NCBI GenBank assembly: GCA_031216445.1
Contig: CM062218.1
Location: 6,903,001 to 6,967,000, forward strand
Reading direction: 5' to 3'
Source: Lateolabrax maculatus
Taxonomy: Eukaryota; Chordata; Actinopteri; Acropomatiformes; Lateolabracidae
Length of the DNA: 64,000 nucleotides
Part shown: piece by piece, positions 49,311-61,312 of the stretch
Position numbering within the stretch: position 1 is the stretch's first letter
Layout: every line of letters begins with the position of its first letter
The notes under the pieces: model-generated
What the model was told of the DNA's origin: nothing
The model's input: only the letters and a program-made list of their open reading frames with translations
The model's database searches: none
Position numbers and translations under genes: made by a program

Positions 49311-50457
49311 GGAGAGGTCTCTAAACAAACAGAGGCTGCCAGTCAGAATGTGTCATGTCCACAGTCAGGTACATGGTTGACCCTTTGACCACTTTACTGG
49401 AAATCTATTTTTGCATGGTTGACTGTGTTTAGGTTGCAGGCTTTGCCGTGCTTTGGGTTTGGACACTTGAAATGGAATGCTCCCAAAAACACATTATTAG
49501 TGTCAAATAAAAAAAGTTACGGAAATTTGAGGACATAAACCAGCTTTTACGCTTTACTCATTGACACTCTGTCCCCTCCTTTTTGGATTTCACTATCTAG
49601 GTCTGTTTCTTCCTCTCACCCTTTCTCTCCGGCTCTCTCCTTCTTACTTCCATCCCCCCCAAAAAATAAGCCCATTTGACAGCGACATCAGCCAAGGTCA
49701 TGGCCTCACTTATAATCTGTATGGGTCCAATGCTATGCTTAAACCGGTTTTCATGGTATAATGGAAGCGGGCAGGCAGGGTGCAAAGCTTGATTACTTTG
49801 ATGATGATAATTTGTTTAATCAAGTGATTGGGTGGGTGAGTGAAATGGCTGCATGACCGCTACCCTCCAGACTCAGCTGTATATCCTCCAGCAGACGCTG
49901 GAGCCTCCTGGCTTTCTCTGTAGGGCTTTTCAGATTCATCACAAAAAATTAAGTAGTGGATGTAAAAGGAATAAGGGATCTACAGAAGCTTTAAGCAGCT
50001 TTAAGTCTCATAACTTCAATACATTTCAGCTTAAAGCGATTGTCTCGTATATCCAGTAGTGCTGCTCAATTAACCCATTAAACTAAACACAGGAGCAACT
50101 TTATTCGTTTTTCAGTGTGTTTGTTGAAGTCAGCCAACTAAAAGGTACTTTATGGAGTTTTTAACCACTAGTAGCGCTAAGGAGCAATTTCTGCTTCCCC
50201 TGTTAAATGTATCAGGAACACGCAGTCGGACACATGCGCAACGCGATAAACAGTCATGCTGCTGGTTTTCACTAACACCATCTGATCATCAGTTGGTGGT
50301 GTTAATGCAGCAATGTGGCAACAAAGGCCGGGAAGAAGAAGGTGTGAATGTTAACACAAACTTTTGTTTGTTTACAAGAAAATTCCACAGTGCAACTTTA
50401 AGCAAACACGAGGGAAACTTTTCTTAATTTCCCAGTGTCAGTATTAAAGTAGCAATT

Positions 50458-50500
50458 TTAGGGCAGCAATAACTGATTATTTTCATCGTCTATAAATGTG
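50458..50500 (+). mobile_element. MITE terminal fragment
   Basis: agggcagcaataactgatta followed by ttttcatcgtctata matches the left end of the family at 48529; only this end remains. Confidence 0.4.
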
Positions 50501-52914
50501 GCCATTCAGCGTGGGAACCAGACAAATCTGCGAGCTCATGTTTTATTTGCTCTGGCAGATACGTCTGGCCTCCATATCATTCATACAGATTTTCCCCCCA
50601 TTCTGGAATTGGTTGGTCCAATCAGAGCCGTTTATCTGACATGGGGCGGGTTTGATACGATGACTGACAGAGGCATTTTTGTAAAACACCAGGGTGGGAG
50701 CCACTGATGTGGAACGTTCTGTTGCAAATTCTCACGATTAAATGACTCAAAATCACTTTATTAGTCATGGAGAGAACTACTCAGCCTGTGAAAATAGCAG
50801 TATAATGTCAGCTGTGGCTCTGGAGGAGCTATGTCAAGTCTTCTTTCTCAGAAAATGGAGAAGAGAAAATGAAGAGAAAGATGTTGATCAGGCAGGAAAA
50901 GTCTAACAAAACAATGCTATTGAGTTGCATTATGGGAAAAACCTATTTCGACCTCAGCTGCTTCGACCTGACCGTTCTTTTTTAAATCTTTGTCTTAATA
51001 GTGCTCCCAACGTTTTGGAAATGGAATAATAAATTGCTGGAATATTCTTTTAACTAAAGTTCTGAATGTTCTGATCGCTGTAGTTTCACTGTCAATGAGA
51101 AAAAAGGTCTGTCCTACAGCCCATGACCAAAGCTTGATAAGCCATAATGACTACTTTTGTTATATAATGAGAGCAATACGCAATTTGTTGGAATTCTTTC
51201 GTACTAACTGTGGTTACTTCAGCTCTCTGCTGCTTCAGAGACTCCTTTTTTATAGTCGGGATGGAGTGACATTGTGGCATCCCGCTTTTACTGTGAGCAT
51301 CTAATGAACTCCGCTGACCTCGCCACATCTGTGTGTGGCAGACAGCGATCCCTGCATGTTCCCTACACCAACACACAGCTAGTCGATTGAAGATGCCTTT
51401 TTGAAGAGGATTTCTCACTGTTGCAGCCTCTGCTCTTGTTTAGTGTGGTTGCATTTCACCATGTGTGACTTGGTGATCACAGGAGGTTTCATGACGAGTT
51501 TTGTTAGACTTGCAATGCAAAAGCAGCTGGAAACATCTGTTGCCTGGTGGGTTTTTGATAGTGGCTCCTCTTAAGTGTGGGATGTACCACCACAACCTCT
51601 GCCCCCCAGCTTTCACAGCATAGCTTTGTCTGTTTTTACTTTTAAGTTTTTGCATGCACATACCATCGATTGAAGCTTACTGCTTCATCTCTTGTTGTTT
51701 TCAAAGGTTCCAGTAAGAGCTGTGTGAGTGCCGTCTCCAAACTTGTCTTTTGATGTCTTTACACTTACGATGCTTCTCTTGAGACCCCAGAAACCTCAGC
51801 CCATCAGCACGGAGGTGGTAAAGTAAAACCTGGAGCACAGGGTGGAGCGCCAGTCGGGCAGCATCTTGTGTTGTTTCTGGACCTTTCAGGAAAGCCAGAC
51901 TGCAGTCTTCTGAAACCACACATTCTTTCAGAATTACAGCACGGGGAAAGAATTGGGAAAGGCCGTGCAGTGAGGAAGGGAGCAGAGGTTTGGCAGACAC
52001 ATTAAAAGCCATTTTTAGCTGCAGGAGATTTGTTACTGATCTCTGTCCTGCATCCCAAGAATGTGAAAGATTGGGCTCTTGCTAATTGTGTGTTCTCTCA
52101 GTTGAAAGTGTGTTTTCTGTCTAATAAATTGGCACTCTTCAAGTCCCAGCTTATTCTTCCACAAAGTCATTAAAGATTGAAAATGCAGCCTAGCTCTGGT
52201 TAGAATACTGGGCCTATTTTGGTTGCCAGAATTCAATTATTTACATAGGAGGGAGCATGAATAAGAACTTCACCCCATCATTTCCAAATATGAGCCAGAG
52301 GCTAGAGGATTTTTTTTTTCAGTCACACAAAATATCCCCAAGAAACCAAGATGTGAAGGTTTTGCTCCAAGATTAAGGACGCACACCTCATCCTTAAAAG
52401 CAAATGTGATCTTATTTTAATTTAAAAAAATATATAAAAAGGGCTAATCAAAGCTGAACTGAAACATGTAATGCACTCTGGAGGATATCGTCCAGATTGA
52501 TGTGAGTTATTTACCAATATTTTTGTGCTTACTTGTGAGCTCTGTTGTTTGGTTGATAAGAGAAGAATGCATCCAGCATCAAGCAGCTGGCTTGCATATG
52601 TAAAACATGGAAGCATTTTTCTTCTTGTTGTTGAGCCCTTTGTTTCAACCAGTACAGGAACTGCGCAGACGGAACTGTGGTGTTTCTGTCTGACATTACT
52701 CATACACAAAGAGACACACAGATGTACATTAAATTGGCTTCCTCTTTGTGTGATTGGTGTTTGATCCCTAAGGCACGCTGTGTTCTCCAAACAAAATCAC
52801 ATTTGTTATTTCACACTGGTGAAATGGTGGGTTTGTGAAATAAAGTGTTACAGTTTTGCCTAAATTGCTGCAACATGTGCAGTTAAATCTTTTTTTCACC
52901 AACACAAGTATACA
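50501..52914 (+). other. Presumed intron, no gene seen
   Basis: Several open frames of about 100-120 codons on the minus strand (51092-51418, 51701-52012, 52422-52790) were read. None shows a recognisable motif, domain or flanking splice pattern. A poly(T) run lies at about 52311-52319. Confidence 0.45.
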
Positions 52915-53130
52915 CCATAATCCTTTATACTTATTTTTGATTAATCCGACAATTATTTCTGTGATAACTAACTGATTGTTTAGTCTATGAAAAGTCAAAA
53001 AGTTGAAATCAGCGAATGTTTGGCATTTTTGCTTGTAAAATGATTGAAGATGGATCATTTATCAAAATTGTTGCAAATTATTGTTCTGTTGGAGGACTAA
53101 TCAATTAATCGGGCAATCATTTCAGCTTGC
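52915..53130 (+). mobile_element. MITE relic, copy with divergent interior
   Basis: gattaatccgacaattattt, then gattgtttagtctatgaaaa, and the right end ctaatcaattaatcg followed by ggcaatcatttcagctt match the family ends. The interior differs from the 48529 copy. Confidence 0.5.
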
Positions 53131-56100
53131 AAAACGTGCCTGCTCCCACTATAAGTCGAAAGCAAGTTAAACCGGTATTGACACCATTACGTGAACGGAC
53201 CTTGTGTTGAATATTCGCCAAGTCCGACACTGCTAAGAGGTCTGAATCGCTCTCCAGCCACAGCAGGCTAATCTTCAGCATCTGCCATCTGAACCTCAGG
53301 TAAACACTGTTAATCCACGCTGGCTACAGTGGAAAAGTGGTCTGTGGCTTCATGTTTTCCACTCTGTGCCCGAAATCTGAAGTTCTTCTCCAAAGCGTGA
53401 CATCAGGATATACATATAGGCACATTAGTGGGACTATACGATCAGAGCTTTATAGAGTCAATGTCTACATTGTTCCAGCTATTCCTGGTTTTGCAAAGTT
53501 TTTAGGACTTTAGGGCTAAAATTCTATATTGGTGGGCCTTACACCAATATACAACCTTACAAAAATGTACTGCAGGAATTAAACCGATACTCCGGTAATA
53601 CTGACAAGACAACATGACATTGAGGGAATTCCTTTTTCTGCGTTGAAGATATTTTAGGTTGGAGTTTTTCATATTGACAGAGATTAAAAAAAACCTTGTG
53701 GCTGCGGACCCTACGCTGAATCTGGCGTGCAGCACAGCTCATGCACCCACAATTAGGCAGTGTCATTAATGTGCAATTACATGAGTCATGCTTAGCCCAC
53801 GTGAAATCTAGTCACTGTTCATACTGGAGCCAACCGATTACTGCACTTCTGTTTGTTGTGATTTTCAACTTGCCCAACTTTGGAGAGAGTTGTCCTGCCA
53901 TGGAAACGCTCAGTTATATGCCCCTTAACCCTGACTTCAAAACTCGCTGAATTTCTAAAGGCTAAAAAGGCTAAAATGGTTAAGAAGACAATGATATCCC
54001 AACTATTTTGGGGCTATTACACTATTTATTTATTATCACTTCACATTACAACACTGCTTATAGTCAAGAATGTCACCCCACAGGAGGACTCAGAGCCTGT
54101 TTTTTTAACACTTCTGCACTGGCAGTTTTGACAAAGAATAAAGGATGAGTTTATAATTCATTGTCTGAGCTGTAAACTTGTAAATTAACTCAAGTTAGCT
54201 CTTGACTTTTATTAATAGCGCTTTACAAAACACCTACATTTTAAAAAATCTTTGTGATAATGTGTCACTAATTCAGCTGTCAGTGGCTGGTGTCACATTT
54301 AGTCTTTGTTTGTTGAATAAAGGGGGATTACAGTGTCTTTGGACAGACATGTTTCTAAGGCTTAACATCTTAGCATGACACTAACAATGACCTGCACATC
54401 TACTTCTGCAATTGTAGCCATCGGACATCATCCTCTGGCATGGTGACCCAGACTGGATTAGAGCCAGAAGATAAAACCTGGCAATGCACTGATGGGAGGA
54501 ATTCTCATGTGATCATTAAAGCAATAATACACACATAGCTCCTACTTTCTTTTGATAGGGTTATGAACCAGTATTAAAGTGAGATGATCTATGACTTAGT
54601 TTTCATTTAGGTCTCATTACACAGAGAGCCAAAGTCCCGTCACGTCTGGACCGGCCTCTATTCAACTAGCTTTTGTAACTCAATGTAATCTCTCATTCAG
54701 CACTTCTGTCATCTGTCTTTCTGAAAAGAATGAAACATGTTTCTCTGGTTTACTTTCCATATTCTAAGACAAATTGCCATCCCCTACAGCACCCGCGATT
54801 AGATGTGGAAAAAACCTTCAAGGTTTTAACAAAGTTAAACAACAAATCTCTGCTGTCTTAAAACATTCGACTGGTGACGTTTAACTTGGGATGGTCTAGG
54901 GCATATGGGAAATGGTGTACATTCAAGGCAGCTACAAAACAGAAATATTGAATAAACAATGATATCAGATTGTTTTGACTACTTCAACATAACTGGAAAG
55001 CTTCATTTAGTCTCTCTATATATTAGTTTTATTGTGATCATACTATAACAGGAAATATAAAATGTAATATAGAATTCAATTATTCAGACTGTAATCATCA
55101 ATCATAGAAACCAGAGAATTGGACAACTCTAATTTCATCAGTGTGTTTATGAATCAGGCTTTGTACATTTTGTTACACAAACACATTGTGCCCCAGACAT
55201 ACTGGCTAGCTGACTATTAATATACCCTGTGCATAGTGTACTGTAGGTGATGGCACTTCGGACTGGCAACTCTCACACACTCAGACTCGGGTCAGACTCG
55301 CCCAGTCACACTGTGCCGGCTGTTTCTCGAACTCTGAAAAGTTTACTCCTGACTTTTATTATTTTGTGGATGCAAGCTGAGACATGCACTGTTTCATCTC
55401 ACAAGCAACAAGCTGTCTGAATTCTGTTGCTTTGTGAGTGAGGGTGAGATGGAGGGCAGACAGACACAGGGGAAGAAAGTAGCAAGAAATACCTTGTTAA
55501 AACATAAGAAAAATGGATACTGTACAAAAATGATAGCAAAACTTTTGTCAAGACTCAAAATATTGGTAGGACTAAATTGCTAATTTATCTCTCTTGTTCA
55601 GTTTTCCTGCTTTTTATTTTATTTAATTGAGATCCTTAAGTTGTATCTTTTCCATTAGTCCGTCTGCACATTTGAACACCTTTAGTAAATTAACCTTTGC
55701 CCCATTTGAACAGATCTCACTCTCAGTCTTTCCTCAAATCTGACTACAGGTTGACTGACGGACCTCATGCTTCGCCAATTGTCATGCCAACGACAAAATA
55801 CACACACGTTCACATGTACATCAGCACACACAAACACGCTCACTGCTGGTCAGGATTAGCCCGGGATAATGGGATCAGAGTTCACCACCTGCCGCTCCTC
55901 TCCCGTCATCTCATCCCTCCTATGCCCCTCTGTTCCTTCTGTTTATCGGTTCCTTAAACTGTGTCTGTCCCTTCTCTCTCTCGGCCCATCTCTTCTATCT
56001 GACAGTTTTAATGTATGTGACTTCTTTCATTAATCTTTCTCACCATCTTTGCTTGTTTCCTGTCGTTAAATAGCCAACACCTTCTCCCTGCTAGAAGCAA

Positions 56101-58250
56101 TAACATGTTTGCTGACGGTAGAATTTATCCTTGACCATTGCTTTTTTTTTTTTTTTAACAATCTTGGTTAAAATATATTGCTTATTTATCTTTTTGCAAT
56201 GTCCCAATCTTCTTCTTTCGTTCTCCCTGCACCAATGCCTCTCTCCTCCATCACTCCCATCACGGGTTCCTCCCCTCACACTGTAGTCCTGTGGCCTGCC
56301 GACTCCCTTGAGTCCAAATCCTCTTAAGGAAAAGGCTTGGATGGGAATTCAATCGCTGCACCACAAGGATTGAACCAGATCAGCCAACAAAGCGGCAAAA
56401 TCACTCTCCTCCCTCTTCCCCCCTCCTCGCATGCCTCTGCCCCATCTGCTTCTCGCTCTCTCCCCTCTGGCTTTCATCTCAGGTGATAAAGGCCTATTTG
56501 TCAGAGCTCGCAGCAGTGAGAGATTGCCGTCCTGGATGGAGGAATGTGGCATATCGTCAGACCAATAAGTGCATACATGGCCATATGTATTAACGGGCAT
56601 GAAAATATGGTGTATTTGATTGTAAAAGTTGGTTATCTGAATTTCCACTTTTACTAGTTACATATTTATAATCCAACCATCTATTCATGTCATGAAAAAT
56701 GCATTAGGTAAATTGATAAGACCAGATTGTAATTTGAAACAATTATAAGTTTTTGATGAAATAAAATAAACCAGAACAAATTTAACTCACTTAAGAAACG
56801 TGCAGTATTTAGACAAAATGCTGTAATGTGAAAAAACACAATCAAATAACAACAATAAATAGCCATTTCCCAGGTGTGTCCGGGCATATTATTCACTTTT
56901 TAGTGGCCCCTATTTCTGTACCTCATTTTCACTGTCTTCTCTGAGACTCTGACGCTTTCAGGGCCACCGTACCTCCTCCTCCTCCTCCTCTAATGCATCC
57001 TTTTTATCTGTTGTGTTTTATGTGGTGAGGAGAACATGGGGCAAACTTTGACCCCTGCAGTCCTCGCGAGAGCTTTCATGTTGTGTTGTTAATGATGTGG
57101 CAATGAAAAGCTCAGGGTTTATCCTTTCCTCTTTTTGGCAACAGGATGTAGAGACACATACGTGGATCAAGAGACGTTAAAATGAGTATAATACATTTAA
57201 AACCTAGTTCATCCATCAAGCAAACACATGCACGCACACACACTTTCTTGTGCATGAACATGCAGTATGTGAGCGCAGAAACATGCGTGCACAGATGCTG
57301 AACACACGATCACACACACCTTGCCCTGGGGATTTTTATAACACCGGCGAAACACACACGCTTTTAAAAGGCAGAGTTGATGGAAACCATGCCCTTCTAT
57401 TGACAAAGTGACACAGAAAACCAGACTGTGTGAGGTGTGAGAGACGTGTTTTGTGACATAAAGCACTAGAGGATTGTGTAGCTGGCAGCAGTCACTAACA
57501 GCAGCAACCGCTGACAACCATCTACTCCACTTTTTTAATTTTTTTATTGCAGGTTATCTTTGTCATTGAACTGAAAAACTGTACATTCAGTTTCCTGACA
57601 AGTGATTGACTAATGGGCTTCTCTGGTACGGACTGAATTGTTTTTAATTTGCACTCTCTTTTGACTGAGCTGAAAGTGAATTGACCCTGCAGCTTGATTG
57701 TTATAAGACAAGGTGATTAGCTTAGGTCTTAGTCTGGAGCACATGATCAGTGATTAATGACACTGACCCCCGCCTGAGCCAGAAACTATGTGCACGCCAT
57801 TGTTTCAAAGATTAAGGGCACTGAGTTTAAACGCTTGGCAGTCCCCCTTTACGTTAGACATTATGGGAATGTACCAGAGGTAGAGCAGCTAATAGGAGAC
57901 TGAGGACACAATGTCTGAAGTCCCACAGTGTAGTTGTTCCAATTGAACTCAAAAGATGTTTGGTGTATGCAGTCTTTAGCTTGTAATTTACATGATCAGC
58001 ATTTGGCAATACTTGAACAACTGTTCAGTTCGAAAACAAAGAGTGCACAGGCATCATGGAACAAATGCACACACATATGCAAAGCCTAATTATAGTGATA
58101 GGGTTCAAACAAAACACATTCCAGTAGTGTGTGTGTGTGCTTTGTTGACAAAGTGCAGCCAGCAGTGCAGAGCACTGACCCCATGTGTCTCTCAGGTGAT
58201 TATGATACATGTATACTGTGTATGTGTGTGTATATAATGTGTAGCACGGA
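53131..58250 (+). other. Presumed intron, no gene seen
   Basis: AT-rich DNA with short CA and pyrimidine-rich runs (for example poly(T) at about 56142-56156 and a CCT repeat near 56971-56990). No coding motif was recognised on either strand. Confidence 0.45.
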
Positions 58251-58597
58251 GAGATGACCTCACACACATATTCATATATCTACTATATTTACATGTGCAC
58301 ACAAATATTCATTTCAATTGGCTCGTCCAGCAGCAGCAGCACCTGTGTTCGGGCAGGAATAGTTGATACTGCAGGCCTGCTGCGGCTTGAAAGAGTGCAT
58401 TCATCCCTTTTCAGAGCACTGACTGACATACTGACGACCTGATGGAGAGAGTGTGTGTGTGTGTGAGACAGAGAGAGAGAAAGGGCCATGTATGTGCACA
58501 GTGTAAGACAAGTCAATGCACAGGTCAAAGCAACACAGTCTATTTTATGTTCATCAACATGTGGCAGCTCCTGTGTTGATGTGTGTATGTACATCTG

Positions 58598-58599
<2 letters not shown>

Positions 58600-58643
<44 letters not shown>
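58600..58643 (+). repeat. (GT)n microsatellite
   Basis: More than 20 uninterrupted TG dinucleotides, with shorter GT and GA runs at about 58451-58480 just upstream. Minus-strand open frames over it are repeat artefacts. Confidence 0.95.
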
Positions 58644-58646
<3 letters not shown>

Positions 58647-60725
58647 ATGTACCCACGGCACTGTAATGAAAATGCGTTTGCCTGTGGCACAGGTGCATGT
58701 ATGCACAGCAGAGGTTTATATAACAAACAGCATGGTAGATCTCAGCTGGGAGCCCCGTGAAGCTTTTGAAGTCTTTGCTGTTGTTGAATAATGGTGGCTA
58801 TATTTATTTAAGAATGTGTTTTCTAATACAGATAAAATATAATTCCATCCATTTTATCTCATTCCATGTGATCTGGTATAAAAACTCAAACCACAAATCC
58901 AGAAAAGGAATTGCACTGCAAGATGCATTATATTTGGTGTTCATGGTTCTGATGTGACCATTGAAAGGATAATTTTGGCAGCGGGTTACAGCAGCAGTAG
59001 TTAATGCTTCCAGCTCGGATAGCCGAACATTTCCAGAAAAATGAAGAGGAAGTGGTCAGATATCAAGGTCAAATGCCAAGAAGGGCAGAAGCATCGGGAT
59101 CACTGGTGGGGGTCAGGGGACACGAGCGTCTGGTTTCTATAAGTGGAGACTTCGTCATCAGGAAGAGACACAGTTTCTGCAGTGATGAAAGCAGTGCATC
59201 ATTTCTTTTACATACATTTCATTGGCTATTTATAATTGTCATGCAGCGTGTATGAAAAACAAAATCACTGTCTAGGCCTGGATATTTGTTTTGAGGAATG
59301 CCGTGACATTTGATATGGACCAGACTTTGTGTGACATCCTTTAGAATCTGGCTTTATTTATTTAAGTACTCAAAGTTACTGTAGAGGTTTGCACATTTGC
59401 TTTGTCAACTTTGCTTAAACAATCCCAACTTGTGTAGGTGAAATGGCTTTTTTGCACAATTATATAACAGAGAGAACATTTGAGAAATATGGATCCAGCA
59501 AATATGTGGCATTTGCTTGTAAAGAATTACTCAACTGTACGTGCAGTATATTGTACCATTATCTTGAGGTTAAGCTTCACAAATAATTGTAGAAAGATTT
59601 TTCCATCCATCCACCCCCTGTCCTCTTAGCAGGCTGCTCCAAGGACATGAGATAAAGAGAGAGCTGTTTTCGCTCCTGCACTCCCTTACAGATGGTCTTG
59701 GCACCCTCTGTAAGTGTTCCTCCTTCTCAGCTTTTAAACCAGGAGAGTCTGTCTGCCTGTCGGTCGGCTGCCGACAGCAGCTGAACACAGCAGAGCTTCA
59801 GTTCTCGGCCACATGCTACTCAACCCAACCCCGTACGCTTGCATCAAGGGAGCAAGAAGCCTGTTGGCGCGGAGAGGTAGATATAACTGTCACGCATGTA
59901 TTTAAATAGAGGTGGATGTATATGCACACATTCCTGCCCACTGAGCCAAAGTATTACATAGCAGGCCTGAAAGAGGAGAACTGTTGTACAACCAGAGACG
60001 GGGGATGTTACCCAGGCTTTATATTCTCCTTTCTCTAATACACACTGCAGCTCCTTGGAGAATACCTGCTAAATTAGCAGCATAACCATTAATTTCCTGC
60101 TCTTGCATAGACGAAAGGCTGGGGTCTCGTAAAGTGTGCACCTGTGGGCTAAAAGTCAAACTAAGTGAGTATTAATGTGATGCAGGTGAACGTTTTGGTG
60201 CCGAGAGAGAAGATGAATATGCTGCGCCGATATAGGGCCAGATGCCCGATTAGTTTCATGTTATATTAAGAGTGAGTGAATGGATGAGGGTCACTGAGAC
60301 CTTTTTGAGAGAATAAGCTTTTGTCACAATGCTAATGTTCTCCCCATGTTAAGTGGGCACTGCAGGCTTAGTCATTTTCAGCCGTGATTTGGTTGGATAT
60401 GAGAGAGAGAGACACCAGGGATCTCTTTAGTCCAGCTAAAGGTTGCCAGAGGTGGCTATTAATTAAAATAAAAAACTGATGGTGCCTTTGAAGTTTCTGT
60501 CTCAGAGTGTGTTTGCGTGTTTCTGTTTGTGTCGGCTGTAATTGCCTTTACCTGGGGCTTTCAAACGTCCTCTCTTTTTGTTGTTCGCTTGCTTTTCTTC
60601 ATCGCTCAGTCAGTGAGCTGCATTGTAGAACGACGGTCATACAGACACAGCTACCCTTGGGCCTTCAAAGTCCTTGTGAACTTAAATGTAATGCCATTTA
60701 TGTTATTTTTTTGTTATTACATACA

Positions 60726-60795
60726 TTAGAGCTAAAACAATTAATTATTTGACACAAACATACATGTTTTAATTGATTGAGTAATTTTTAAACAA
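60726..60795 (+). mobile_element. MITE terminal fragment
   Basis: agagctaaaacaattaatta and then ttttaattgattgagtaatt resemble the left end of the 48529 family; short and diverged. Confidence 0.35.
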
Positions 60796-60844
60796 AAACA
60801 TTACCTAGTTGTAGCTTTTATTTGTCTTATGTGAAAGTAATTGG

Positions 60845-61045
60845 AATTAAAGCTGAGACGACAGTCGATCAATTAGTTGAATTAGAATCTGCAACTAATT
60901 TGATTTGTTTCAGTCATTTTGAAAGCAAAAATGGCTTCTCAAATGTGAGGATTTGCTGTTTTCGTCTGTTTTCATTGTAAACTGAATATGTTTGGGTTTT
61001 GGACTTTTGGTCGAACTAATGAGACAAAACTTGTTAAAGCAGCTA
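60845..61045 (-). mobile_element. MITE relic, reverse orientation
   Basis: Read on the minus strand, it contains the ccaaaagtccaaaacccaaa, cagcaaatcc and tttgagaag signatures in the family order and ends at attaaagctgagacgac. Diverged, non-coding. Confidence 0.55.
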
Positions 61046-61278
61046 TAATAGATGATAACAATGGATAAAATTACATTGTGAAAAGGGTTGCTCATAGCAA
61101 TGAAATTGCAGAAAATTATCACCTTAATTTGCAGCTCTTCTCAGCTTTACGGAGCCCACAGCTTTATTGTTGTGGTTCACTCTCACCGCTCTCATGGCGG
61201 TTTTTCTGCTTCAGCAGGCAGCTGTTTTCCGTTAAAAAGCTCAGAAAACCCATTGTACACTACCTGCTCAGCATTAAA

Positions 61279-61281
<3 letters not shown>

Positions 61282-61310
<29 letters not shown>
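61282..61310 (+). repeat. (AT)n microsatellite
   Basis: Fourteen to fifteen AT dinucleotides, followed by ggggac. Confidence 0.95.

Positions 61311-61312
<2 letters not shown>

Noticed and set aside
58289..58726. 145-codon minus-strand frame
   Set aside because: Its core is a long TH repeat from the GT microsatellite and the rest has no family features.
59004..59255. 83-codon plus-strand frame with balanced composition
   Set aside because: It lacks splice-site context, domain or known motif; a single open frame of this length is expected by chance in 23 kb.
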